A stretch of DNA of 43,113 nt, from NCBI GenBank assembly GCA_902362595.1, contig CABIXF010000033.1, forward strand, positions 1 through 43,113, given 5' to 3'. This DNA comes from Bacteroidaceae bacterium (GTDB taxonomy: Bacteria; Bacteroidota; Bacteroidia; Bacteroidales; Bacteroidaceae). The stretch's first letter is position 1, and each line of letters begins with the position of its first letter. Both the position numbers and the translations under genes were made by a program. Positions 1 to 8,214 of this stretch are shown here, in pieces. Below the pieces are notes generated by a model that saw only the letters and a list, made by a program, of their open reading frames with translations, did no database searches and was not told where the DNA came from.

Positions 1-26
1 AGGTGAAAAATCTGACATGGCAAAAT

Positions 27-51
27 CCTGAGCAACTTTTTGTTGCTCAGG
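27..51 (-). terminator. Stem-loop downstream of the GH92 gene
   Basis: A perfect 10-bp stem (CCTGAGCAAC / GTTGCTCAGG) with a 5-nt T loop lies about 140 nt past the GH92 stop. It is the only strong hairpin at the distal end of the minus-strand gene series. On the minus strand it is followed by ATTTTG, a weak U-tract, so termination is likely but not certain. Confidence 0.5.
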
Positions 52-91
52 TACTTAAAAAGTTATATTTGTAATAGTGTTGCGGAATTAA

Positions 92-187
92 GGTTTTTCA
101 AGTTTAGATTCAAATTCAATACTTAGCATTCGTTTATATGCGTACACATCTGTACCCCATCGGGCAATGTCACGCTGTGGCCTTTTG
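92..187 (-). pseudogene. Possible C-terminal gene scrap of unknown family
   Basis: Just beyond the GH92 stop, one minus-strand frame reads about 31 residues with protein-like composition (it includes RDIARWGTDVYAYKRM) and ends at a TAA near 92-94. It has no start codon and runs back into a TGA about 15 nt upstream. It could be the tail of a lost gene, or chance. I do not recognise the family, and there is no other support beyond residue composition. Confidence 0.2.
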
Positions 188-190
188 AAA

Positions 191-2209
191 CTAAAAGACA
201 AAGGTCAGTGTTCCACCCTTTTCAAGCGCAGCATGGCGGAGGCAGAAATCCTTCAACTCCACCCCGTTTAACAAGACCTTCTTGGCATCCTTGTTCCGCT
301 TCTTCCTGTTCTTCGCGGTAATTACCAAATCCCGTCCTTCGGGCAAATGCAAAACCACCTTATCGAACAAAGGAGCAACCAGCTCGTACTCGTCACTGCC
401 AATCACCAAGGGGAACAACCCCATCGCACTGAAAGCATACCACGCACTCATCGTACCGTCATCTTCATCCATCTCTGGCATGTAACCCTCAGGATGGTTA
501 CGGAAAGCACGCCCGACGTAAGGAGTAGTAAACTCAGCATTACCGCCATAGAGATGCACCATCTTATCGTCTGTCAGCAGGCGGTACACAATATCGCGGG
601 TCAAATCCGGCCTACCCAGTTTATTGAATATATAAGGGACATGTATGTCCGGTTCGTTCCCCTGGTTATACAACGAATGGTTGAAGAAATAGGAAAGTTG
701 CTCTACCAATTTCTCCTCGCCCACCCATTCCTTCATCTTATCCAAATAGAATGGGGCAGCCCATCGATATTGCCAGGCAGTTCCCTGATACATTCCGTTT
801 CCTCCCATCTTGGCATAATCCGGCGTGATGTTCATGAATTCTTTTTTCCAGGTCTGTTCGAACAGTTGTTCGGCCAAGGCTTTATACTTCTGTTCATCTT
901 CCGTCTGTCCCACAATAGCGGCTATTTGCGACAAAGTCCACAAGTCAGTTACTGCTTCCATCTGCTGGTCGGGCGATTTGGGTTTCAGAGCATCCACCTC
1001 TTCTTTCATTGCCTGATAGGCTATACTGAAATCAATACCTTTCACACCGCGATGATAACAGTCCAATAAGACGGTTGCCGTATGTTCAGTTCGCACCGAG
1101 GGGGTCGGCTCGAAAGAGGTACTCCAGGCTTCCTTGCCGTTGCGATATAGTAGCAACAGAGAATGGGCAATATCCGGCATCCTGTCCGGCACCAGCAGAT
1201 TCAACAGCGTGAACTTGGCCCTGAACGTATCCCAGATAGACCATGAACTATAAAAGGTCTTATTGTCAGCCAAATGCAGATTACCGTCCGTCGCACGATA
1301 GAATTCTCCCGAACGAGCTACTTCATGAGGACTCAGACTGGCACGATACAATGAAGTATAGAAAAGGATACGTTCCTCATCAGTCCCTCCTTCCACCTCT
1401 ATCCGTGACAAGACTTCATTCCATTTATCGGATGCCGTTCTACGGAATTGGTCAAAATCGTTCCTCAATGATTCTTTTACCTCCCACGAGGCTTCCATTG
1501 GAGAAACAGAAGAGAGGGCAATACGTACCTCTACCCCTTCCACATTATCAAACGAAAGCTTTCCTTTACCCTTCTCTAACGGTGTATAAATAAAAGGTAT
1601 ATCAGTGTATAGACTGAATGCCAATTGGTAAGCACCGACTCCACAAGTATTTCCACCCTGTATGACACCCTGTATTTCATTATCCGACACTTTTTTATAC
1701 TGTGCCGACGCTCCTGAAAAGGAAGAAAAGAAATCAACGTAAAGTGCCTGCTCCTTTTTCTTCCGGTCAAAATGGTATTTCTCCACGGCCATACGTTCCG
1801 TAGCTGTCAGACAGACTGTTGTTCCATCATCAAATGCTACCGAATAATAACCGGGAGAAGCTGTTTCCGTTTCCGGGATCCGCTTCCACTCCTGTTCATA
1901 GGCAACCGGCCGAATACTGAGATTGCCTCCACAACCACCACATCCCACTCCTGACAGGCGGTTGACGGAAATGCCGGATGTCCTTGTCTCGGCATAATCA
2001 TACCCAGCATGCTGTCTGGGTGAACTATCCGGTCCGACCGCCACCATACCGAAAGGTACCGTAGCAGCTGGCGATACCTGTCCGTGATCGCCAGATGTTC
2101 CCATAAATAAATTTACCAAGTCAGTATACAACTGTTGTCCGTATACTGACTTGTCTCCAGCAATTAGCCAAAGACATACCAATCCTAATAACTTAATTCG
2201 AAAAGCCAT
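191..2209 (-). CDS. GH92 family exo-alpha-mannosidase, secreted
   Basis: This 672-residue protein has an N-terminal hydrophobic signal segment ending near VYGQQ. It carries GH92 family motifs: GTSGDHGQVSPAATVPFGM near the N-terminus, WSIWDTFRAKFTLLNLL in the middle, GNEPDIHVPY (containing the presumed acid Glu), and DEDDGTMSAWYAFSAMGLFP (the acidic pair used by this family as calcium-dependent base residues). GH92 enzymes are inverting, calcium-dependent exo-alpha-mannosidases that trim terminal mannose in the periplasm or at the cell surface; linkage cannot be told from sequence alone. Length is somewhat below the usual 720-770. The ATG at 2207-2209 lies 20 nt after the alkaline phosphatase stop, so the two are almost certainly cotranscribed. 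It is the last gene of the PUL. Confidence 0.93.
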   Translation of the reverse strand: MAFRIKLLGLVCLWLIAGDKSVYGQQLYTDLVNLFMGTSGDHGQVSPAATVPFGMVAVGPDSSPRQHAGYDYAETRTSGISVNRLSGVGCGGCGGNLSIRPVAYEQEWKRIPETETASPGYYSVAFDDGTTVCLTATERMAVEKYHFDRKKKEQALYVDFFSSFSGASAQYKKVSDNEIQGVIQGGNTCGVGAYQLAFSLYTDIPFIYTPLEKGKGKLSFDNVEGVEVRIALSSVSPMEASWEVKESLRNDFDQFRRTASDKWNEVLSRIEVEGGTDEERILFYTSLYRASLSPHEVARSGEFYRATDGNLHLADNKTFYSSWSIWDTFRAKFTLLNLLVPDRMPDIAHSLLLLYRNGKEAWSTSFEPTPSVRTEHTATVLLDCYHRGVKGIDFSIAYQAMKEEVDALKPKSPDQQMEAVTDLWTLSQIAAIVGQTEDEQKYKALAEQLFEQTWKKEFMNITPDYAKMGGNGMYQGTAWQYRWAAPFYLDKMKEWVGEEKLVEQLSYFFNHSLYNQGNEPDIHVPYIFNKLGRPDLTRDIVYRLLTDDKMVHLYGGNAEFTTPYVGRAFRNHPEGYMPEMDEDDGTMSAWYAFSAMGLFPLVIGSDEYELVAPLFDKVVLHLPEGRDLVITAKNRKKRNKDAKKVLLNGVELKDFCLRHAALEKGGTLTFVF

Positions 2210-2229
2210 TACGAATACTATTTTAATAC

Positions 2230-3288
2230 TTATTTTATTCCCAACAGTTTTTTCATCAAATGGAAAGAGGCCGTATTGTCTTTAAAGCCGGCAAACTGTT
2301 CAGCACCAGGTCCGTAAGAGAAAAACGGGACAGGGGAAGCCGAATGTCCACCCGTTGTATATTTCACTGTAACCTCTTTCTTGTCATAGTCACCACCATG
2401 GATAGCAATACCACCAGTTTCATGGTCCGCCGTGATAACCACCAATGTGTTTCCGTCTTTTTCTGCAAAATCGAGCGCTTTGCCTACCGCCCGGTCAAAG
2501 TCAATGGTCTCGCCTACCATGTATTCCTGGTCGTTATTATGTCCACCCCAATCTATTTGGGAACCTTCCACCATCAGGACAAAGCCTTTCTTATTTTCCG
2601 ACAATTGCTCTATCGCCAATTCCGTAGCATTTGCCAGAAAGCCATTTTCTCGCTTATCAACTGGTTCCATCCCGTCTTCGGAAAGCAACACGCCCAGATT
2701 ACCGGAAATATCCTTAGCTTCAGCCAAGGAATAAACTACCTCGTAACCCTTTTCCTCCATTTCTTCCGATATGTTCCGGCCATCTTTCCGCCGCTCAAAA
2801 TATTTTCTCCCGCCACCAATGAAAAGATTGATGTCGCTATTCAAATAATCTGCCGCAATTTCTTCCTGCATATAACGTGAAGGTTGATGGGCCACGAAAG
2901 AGGCCGGAGTAGCATCAGTCAACGAACTGGTAGCAATAACTCCCGTCGATAAGCCTTTCAAAGTAGCCAACCGGATAATCGAGTTCAACGGGACACTGTC
3001 CGGAGTCATACCGACCATTCCGTTGTTCGTTTTCGTGCCTGTGGCAATAGCCGTTCCACCGGCAGCCGAATCGGTTGTGTAACTATTGGCGGAGTTCGTT
3101 CGACGCAAGCCAACAAAAGGACAACGGTCTGTCATGTTCAGGTGTCCGCCATTCTGCGTATAAGCAGCTTGAACCTGATTGATTCCCATCCCGTCACCAA
3201 TCATAATAATGATATTTTTCGGGCTTTTGGCTAAGGCCATGCTTGCAAAAGCAAGCCACAATACTGCACAATTAAATAATTTTTTCAT
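2230..3288 (-). CDS. Alkaline phosphatase, periplasmic (PhoA superfamily)
   Basis: A 352-residue secreted phosphomonoesterase with a cleavable signal peptide (ASMALA/KSPKN). The metal and catalytic motifs of the family are present in order: IIIMIGDGMG (metal Asp32), TTDSAAGGTAIATG (nucleophile Ser74), MVEGSQIDWGGH, VITADHETGG, and a C-terminal YTTGGHSASPVP histidine motif. It is shorter than E. coli PhoA (about 470) but matches the compact Bacteroidota form. It sits between the GH43/GH35-remnant patch and GH92, 20 nt upstream of GH92. In this setting it probably removes phosphate from the imported glycan, or scavenges phosphate released with it; that role is inferred from neighbours only. The active site appears intact. 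Confidence 0.93.
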   Translation of the reverse strand: MKKLFNCAVLWLAFASMALAKSPKNIIIMIGDGMGINQVQAAYTQNGGHLNMTDRCPFVGLRRTNSANSYTTDSAAGGTAIATGTKTNNGMVGMTPDSVPLNSIIRLATLKGLSTGVIATSSLTDATPASFVAHQPSRYMQEEIAADYLNSDINLFIGGGRKYFERRKDGRNISEEMEEKGYEVVYSLAEAKDISGNLGVLLSEDGMEPVDKRENGFLANATELAIEQLSENKKGFVLMVEGSQIDWGGHNNDQEYMVGETIDFDRAVGKALDFAEKDGNTLVVITADHETGGIAIHGGDYDKKEVTVKYTTGGHSASPVPFFSYGPGAEQFAGFKDNTASFHLMKKLLGIK

Positions 3289-3448
3289 CTATTCTTAATT
3301 CATTAATTCCATTATATCACTAAATAAGACACAAATCATATACAATTCATCATTGTGTTACAAACTATAAATGAATGTTCGGAATGTGGTTCGTTCCACA
3401 ACATACCACCACACATATTCATTTTTCTCGCTCACAAACAACGCATCA

Positions 3449-3580
3449 TTATACACTATGGGATAACTGACGCAATCCCAACACCAAAACATCCTTCCCA
3501 CCCATTCCGAAGTTCGACCAATATTCCGGCAAATAAAACTCGGGCTGCGGAGCTGCCTTCCCATGACGGCAGATGTTATA
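3449..3580 (-). pseudogene. Remnant of a GH35 beta-galactosidase C-terminus
   Basis: The minus-strand frame ending at 3449 contains PQPEFYLPEYWSNFG followed by KDVLVLGLRQ. This closely parallels PQREFYLPECWLNFG and KNVLVLGLRQ near the end of the intact GH35 protein encoded at 11198-13672. The similarity covers roughly 40 codons. The upstream part does not align, and no start is present. The 3289-3648 interval holds nothing else I can support. It is a leftover of a second GH35 gene lost between the alkaline phosphatase and GH43 genes. Confidence 0.75.
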
Positions 3581-3648
3581 GCAGTTACAGACTTTTTCAA
3601 TAATCTTATCATCCAACAGACGGCTACACATTTTACTTTTTAGGAGGC

Positions 3649-3903
3649 TTATTCGGTAAAAGTAAACCATTCCAGATTCATTATGTCTTCTTCTTTTGCA
3701 AGAGGATCACCTCTGAAAACCATTACGAGGGCATGTTTGCCTTTTACCGATTTGACTGATGCTTCATGTAATACATAGGCAGTCTCACCTTGCATCGGTT
3801 CCAACTCACAGACACCTATCAATTCTCCTTCCGGACTATCCAAACGCAGCTCAATCTTGGCAGCACGGTTATTATCCCATGTTTTGCAGATGAAACGTTT
3901 CAC
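3649..3903 (-). pseudogene. Orphaned C-terminal CBM6-like domain of the GH43 gene
   Basis: These 84 codons are in exactly the same frame as the upstream GH43 gene and separated from it only by TAA plus two sense codons (GCG GAA). The only start would be a GTG at 3901-3903. The content (KIELRLDSPEGELIG, KGKHALVMVFRGD, then LEWFTF at the end) is the beta-sandwich binding domain (CBM6-like) commonly fused behind GH43 catalytic domains. A similar stretch, VEMRLDTPDGELLG, is found in the GH120 protein nearby. It is best read as the severed tail of the GH43 protein and is unlikely to be secreted alone because it has no signal peptide. Confidence 0.75.
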
Positions 3904-3909
3904 TTCCGC

Positions 3910-5049
3910 TTAATCGAAATCGTAGTATTTCCAATAAGCATAATCACCATCTCTTATTTCCGCCAAATATTCTACGGGAATGTCATATTTCGGATAACGG
4001 GCGACTACAGTAACATGTCCTCCCATCAGACAGGCTCTTGCTGCATCCATCCGCAACAATGGAGACATCGGTCCGCCAATACCTTGCGTTGTCATTTCTA
4101 CTTCTTGAATAGTGCCGTCCGGATTGAAGGTAATAGGTTCCAAACATGCCTTGCGCATCATTGCTCCTCCGTGCGTAGGCCGATGGTAGGCAATATACCA
4201 TTGACCGTCCACTTCAAAGATACAACCATGATTATTGACTATCCTCCGATTGCTGCCCCAATTGTCGATGATAACTCCTCGATAGGTGTACGGTCCGAAA
4301 GGAGAAGTTGCTGTTGCATAGTTTAATGTTGCACAATTAGATTCTCCGTGCCGTTGGTGCCCCCCATATATATAATAATAAATTCCGTTTCGTTTCCGAA
4401 CAGAACTTGCTTCATTAAAAGCATGCTCCTCATACGTCAGCAAACTGTCGTGCACGGCTCCCTCAATCGTCAGCATATCCTTGCTCAATTTAGCTCCTTT
4501 CGCATACCCTTGCCCCCAGAACAGATACCCCTGTCCGTCATCGTCAATGAAAACCGACGGGTCGATTCCGCTGATACCTTCGATTTTCATACCCTCTTTA
4601 AAGGGGCCATACGGAGAGGAAGACACAGCCACACCTTCGTCCTCACCACCTCCCTCCAAACAATAATACAGGTAATATTTCCCGTTATGATAAATACAAT
4701 CCGGAGCATACAGCGTTCGGTCAGTATAATTCGTTTGTTTCCCTTTACCGGTAGTCGCAAACGACATCTGCTCCACATTCCAATGAATCAGGTCGGAAGT
4801 AGACAATACATTATAAGAATGGGAACACCAAACATGTTCGGGTTCATCACGTGAACCGTACACATAAATCCTACCGTCAGGCATTGGTCGGACTTCTGGA
4901 TCCGCAATATATAACCCGGGAGGAGAAATCGGATTCAACATCCTGTCCGCCGTTATTCCTGTTTCGTTTTTTTTCTGATTAGAAGTACAAGCTACTAGCG
5001 CTACCAGTAAAAAAGAGCACCCGATTCCTAAAAATATCTTTTTTTTCAC
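3910..5049 (-). CDS. GH43 glycosidase lipoprotein, C-terminal domain cut off by in-frame TAA
   Basis: A 379-residue five-blade beta-propeller glycosidase with a lipoprotein signal (lipobox LVAC, Cys21). The three GH43 acidic residues are visible: Asp50 in YIADPEVRP (base), Asp163 in GIDPSVFIDDDG (pKa modulator) and Glu213 in FNEASSVR (acid). The family contains beta-xylosidases, alpha-L-arabinofuranosidases and beta-galactosidases; with GH120 next door, xylose or arabinose removal is the likely role. The ORF ends at TAA (3910-3912), and the same frame continues at once into a CBM6-like domain (3649-3903), so the gene is either truncated by a nonsense change or contains a sequencing error. The catalytic domain itself is complete and may be functional. 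GH120 lies 92 nt upstream. Confidence 0.88.
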   Translation of the reverse strand: MKKKIFLGIGCSFLLVALVACTSNQKKNETGITADRMLNPISPPGLYIADPEVRPMPDGRIYVYGSRDEPEHVWCSHSYNVLSTSDLIHWNVEQMSFATTGKGKQTNYTDRTLYAPDCIYHNGKYYLYYCLEGGGEDEGVAVSSSPYGPFKEGMKIEGISGIDPSVFIDDDGQGYLFWGQGYAKGAKLSKDMLTIEGAVHDSLLTYEEHAFNEASSVRKRNGIYYYIYGGHQRHGESNCATLNYATATSPFGPYTYRGVIIDNWGSNRRIVNNHGCIFEVDGQWYIAYHRPTHGGAMMRKACLEPITFNPDGTIQEVEMTTQGIGGPMSPLLRMDAARACLMGGHVTVVARYPKYDIPVEYLAEIRDGDYAYWKYYDFD

Positions 5050-5141
5050 CGTAACACGTATTTATTTGTTTCTACTGTTTTTCTTGATTCTATACATCAA
5101 TATCGTCCTCAGACTTCCTTCGTTTATAGATTTCATATCAA

Positions 5142-7418
5142 TCATTTAGGCCAGACTTTCCATTCCTGCGCACCGCTTTTCTCCACCTCTATCGGTCCCG
5201 GGTAAGGATGCACAGCATTCCGCTTATTTCCCAAATAGTCCTTGTCGATGGCAATGGGACTATCATCCGGATTCACAAATGCTTGTTGAGGGATAATCGC
5301 CTTATCCAATGTTTCGGTAGTCACTAACCGGCTTTTCGGATTCGTGATACCTTCCTGGGGGACATTCATCTTCAGATACCAACCGTCAGCACGCTGCTCC
5401 AAACGGATAGCAGAGTCAAAACCGGAAGCCTCCACAAAATCTTTTTCCCGCTTGTCGGGATGTGCCCCTGCCGTAAACAGGTTGCCTTTGTAACGGATAG
5501 GTAGCAGGCATTCGTCCCAGTTACCCAAAGAGGCCTTTTGGGCGAAATGGTTGTTCACCCATTGCAAGTCACCTCCCATATTCCGCACATTGCCGACCGA
5601 GACCGTCCCATGCGGTTCGTAAAAAAAAGAATACCTACCCCCGGCGCAACGGTCTAATCCGGCAAACACCTTACCCGTCACCAGATTGTGTACCCCGGCA
5701 ATCCCTTGCGACAGATTCAGCGAATAGCCGGACAATAGGATATTGTTTGCCAAAAGTATCGGGCCGTGACAAACCTCTATGAAAATATCCTCCTGCACGT
5801 TGTTGTCGTGAAACAGATTGCCCGTCACCTGCATACCTTGCGAACCCCAGTCGAGCCACAAACCACGGATGGTGTTATAGATATGATTGTCTCTGATGAT
5901 GGCATCCACGGCAAAGTGCAACTTGATACCCGCCATCTCGTCGCCTTCGAAAGTCTCGTCCAAACATATATCATGAATTTCATTACCCTCTATCACACTG
6001 AAAGCAGCGCCGCTGCAACCGACAATTCCCGCTTGTCCGCAATCATAAATATGATTGTTGCGAATGACATGGAATCCGGCATCCTCTTTATTCCAAGAAG
6101 CATGGGCGAAATAATCCAACAACTGCTGTTCCGTCTGCCCTCCATCCGCTTCCGGATAGACTCTCGGAGGCATGAAACGGTAATGATGCGAATGGCCGAA
6201 TGTCGGTCTGCCCAACGAAATACCGGCACAACGGGAGTTACGGATGGTATTGGCTTCAATCACCCATCCTTTTGCCCAGCGCGGTCCAATCAGACCTGGC
6301 TGTTCGGCTGAGGGAGGTGCCCAGTTAGTAGCGGCATTCTCCAGAATAAATCCGCGGACAGTGATATAGTCTATCCCTGTCTTCTCCGGATAAAAGACTT
6401 GCGGACGAACTGTAATCTCCACACCTGCCTTATTGGGATTCACACTATCAGGGAACTGTGCCCAGATAGAAGTCTTCCCCTTTTCAGGCAACTCCGGCGC
6501 ACGAACGACCAAACAGAGGTTGTGTTTGCCCTCCAGCACTCGTTTCATCGGAAGGCAGAACTCTTCGAACTTCTCCCAGTCACCCGTATTCGTCACCTGC
6601 GAGGTTCCCAACAATTCCCCATCAGGCGTATCCAAACGCATTTCGACTGTTCCCCCCTTGCCTAATGTAGCCGCCTGAAAAATCAGTGTATCCGAACCTG
6701 TACCAAAATCCACCTGGTCGAAATACATCTCTGACCCATCTTTCAAATAACCGAAAGGCCATCGGTTGACAATCGTAATGCAAATAGCCGCATCGCCCCC
6801 TTTTACCGAAGCATGCATGGAAGTCTGCCGTTTGCCACCCACCGGCTCTACCCATTCGAAATTCATCAATACAGGGCCACCGTTGCCGTCGGCTTCGGCA
6901 TACCAATGCGGTTGTTTGCCATCAAGTGGCTGCAACACATCTTCTAACGAAAACGTCTCACGGATACGTTTCCCCTCAAGAAGCACCATTCCTGTGTGGT
7001 TCGGACGTCCTTTGCCACGATACCAACTGCCATATATCTGTTCGTCAAACGGATTGCTCTCGCCAAAGAACGAATCAGGCAAAGTCAACTTCCACGCATT
7101 GTCTTGTACTTTTTCCCAACCCTTAACCCGTTCCGAACCGCTAATAACCACCCGTTCGCCCGGTGCAGCTTGATAAATGATACGTTTCTCGTCCGATTCA
7201 CCGCCACGAGGCGGTACCACCCGTTCCCGATAAATTCCTTCATGCACGGTAATCACATCGCCCGGCATCGCCTTGTCAGCAGCCGCCTGAATAGTTCGCA
7301 GCGGTGCAGACAAACTGCCCACATTTGTATCCTTTCCTTTTACGGACACATGGTATTCCCGTGCAGACAAATGGCTGCACAAAAGGAATACCGCAATCAA
7401 ACACACAAACTTCTTCAT
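5142..7418 (-). CDS. GH120 beta-xylosidase with inserted beta-sandwich domain
   Basis: A 758-residue secreted right-handed beta-helix enzyme with signal peptide MKKFVCLIAVFLLCSHLSA. It follows the GH120 fold order as I recall it from XylC of Thermoanaerobacterium: VHEGIYRERV near residue 60, SFFGESNPFDEQIYGSW at 116-132, GIDYITVRGF at 348, WAPPSAEQPGLIGP at 366-379, then GLWLDWGSQG (Asp523, predicted nucleophile) and FIEVCHGP (Glu548, predicted acid/base). The family hydrolyses beta-xylosides. Residues about 195-325 form an insertion with CBM6-like character (VEMRLDTPDGELLG, EGKHNLCLVVRA) that splits the helix; it is absent from XylC. The gene precedes GH43 by 92 nt. Upstream lie an 18-bp tandem repeat and a region of decayed gene fragments. 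Confidence 0.85.
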   Translation of the reverse strand: MKKFVCLIAVFLLCSHLSAREYHVSVKGKDTNVGSLSAPLRTIQAAADKAMPGDVITVHEGIYRERVVPPRGGESDEKRIIYQAAPGERVVISGSERVKGWEKVQDNAWKLTLPDSFFGESNPFDEQIYGSWYRGKGRPNHTGMVLLEGKRIRETFSLEDVLQPLDGKQPHWYAEADGNGGPVLMNFEWVEPVGGKRQTSMHASVKGGDAAICITIVNRWPFGYLKDGSEMYFDQVDFGTGSDTLIFQAATLGKGGTVEMRLDTPDGELLGTSQVTNTGDWEKFEEFCLPMKRVLEGKHNLCLVVRAPELPEKGKTSIWAQFPDSVNPNKAGVEITVRPQVFYPEKTGIDYITVRGFILENAATNWAPPSAEQPGLIGPRWAKGWVIEANTIRNSRCAGISLGRPTFGHSHHYRFMPPRVYPEADGGQTEQQLLDYFAHASWNKEDAGFHVIRNNHIYDCGQAGIVGCSGAAFSVIEGNEIHDICLDETFEGDEMAGIKLHFAVDAIIRDNHIYNTIRGLWLDWGSQGMQVTGNLFHDNNVQEDIFIEVCHGPILLANNILLSGYSLNLSQGIAGVHNLVTGKVFAGLDRCAGGRYSFFYEPHGTVSVGNVRNMGGDLQWVNNHFAQKASLGNWDECLLPIRYKGNLFTAGAHPDKREKDFVEASGFDSAIRLEQRADGWYLKMNVPQEGITNPKSRLVTTETLDKAIIPQQAFVNPDDSPIAIDKDYLGNKRNAVHPYPGPIEVEKSGAQEWKVWPK

Positions 7419-7424
7419 CTCCTT

Positions 7425-7479
7425 ACATTATATTATATTATATTATATTATTGCACCAATCTATATTATTGCACCAATC
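7425..7479. repeat. TATTA microsatellite and 18-bp tandem duplication in the GH120 leader
   Basis: Directly upstream of the GH120 start (7418) the sequence runs through about five copies of a TATTA unit (roughly 7427-7450). It then has two perfect tandem copies of TATATTATTGCACCAATC at 7444-7461 and 7462-7479. This lies in the expected 5' leader or promoter of GH120. Short tandem repeats of this kind are prone to slippage. Confidence 0.8.
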
Positions 7480-7509
7480 ACTCTAAGTAAATCCCGACTA
7501 TTTTTTACT

Positions 7510-7763
7510 CTATTTGTATAAAGTCACTTCAGCCAGTTCGGCACGCCCCTCGGAAGCATCTTCGATTGTTATCCTGAAATACTTCAGTCTCTTATTCATC
7601 TGTACAGACTTAAAATCTCAACCCGTACATTCACGCTTATACAGAAGTTTCCACGAAGATCCGTCTTCCGAAACCTCTAACCGATGCTTATACGAAGAAC
7701 TGTCTTTCGGAAAACGGATACGGCTGGCGATAATCTCTGTAGACTCTTTCAAAGTCAATATGA
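7510..7763 (-). pseudogene. Decayed copy of the GH2 C-terminal discoidin domain
   Basis: This stretch aligns with the last about 250 nt of the intact GH2 gene (8215-8470) at high identity; for example, CCCGTACATTCACGCTTATA is present in both. Its own TAG stop is at 7510-7512, and the frame ends in EVTLYK where the GH2 protein ends in EITLFK. The frame carries a nonsense codon: TGA at 7618-7620 where the intact gene has TGG. It is therefore a dead 3' fragment of a GH2-type gene with an F5/8 type C domain. Confidence 0.8.
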
Positions 7764-7792
7764 CTGATTTTTATTATACGTATCCATTGCCT

Positions 7793-7910
7793 AGATTCCT
7801 TTTTCTTCATCTCTGCGGCATCCTGATAGGGTTTCGAACGGATGGAAATCACCAACCAGTTCCCATCTCCGAATCGAGACAGGATTCAGCCTTCTGTCTC
7901 ACCGGCTGCA
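7793..7910 (-). pseudogene. Decayed, internally deleted GH35 fragment
   Basis: About 115 nt resemble two separate parts of the intact GH35 gene joined together. The CTTCATCTCTGCGGCATCC part matches the gene's extreme 3' end (around 11208-11225, the DAAEMKE tail). The following part matches 11565-11640, around the codons for DDGDW and EGWILPRF. Roughly 110 codons between the two parts are missing. No open frame remains. The fragment lies between the dead discoidin piece and the GH2 piece. Confidence 0.65.
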
Positions 7911-7927
7911 TCCTTTTCTTCTTTCTT

Positions 7928-8122
7928 TTATTTCACTTCAATTTCTATCGAAGCAGATTCCAGACCAGCTCCACTTACTTTTACCTGCATCTTCCCTGCA
8001 ATTCCTTCCTTCCCTCGAACAATAGCCAATGCCAAACCGTTGAACGACTCCCGTTCAGCACTTTGGAACGGAGTGAATGATGTAGGATCACCATTATCCG
8101 TAGCAACCAATTCATTCAAATG
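7928..8122 (-). pseudogene. Fragment of another GH2 beta-galactosidase
   Basis: The minus-strand frame encodes VATDNGDPTSFTPF followed by FNGLALAIVRG and a beta-strand-rich tail that ends at a stop at 7928. This is the immunoglobulin-like domain found late in many Bacteroidota GH2 beta-galactosidases. The intact GH2 next to it has a different sequence at the equivalent place, so this piece comes from a different GH2 gene. The possible N-terminal extension of the frame (up to 8176) shows no homology. Confidence 0.6.
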
Positions 8123-8214
8123 TTTATTACTGATTGACTGAAGGAACAGAGCAAAATTTCTATACAAGAACATCATGATGCTCCTATCTTACCTATTTCC
8201 TCTATTACACCTGG

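Noticed and set aside
7427..7479. CRISPR-like repeat array
   Set aside because: The repeats are tandem without spacers and only two perfect copies exist; no cas genes are present.
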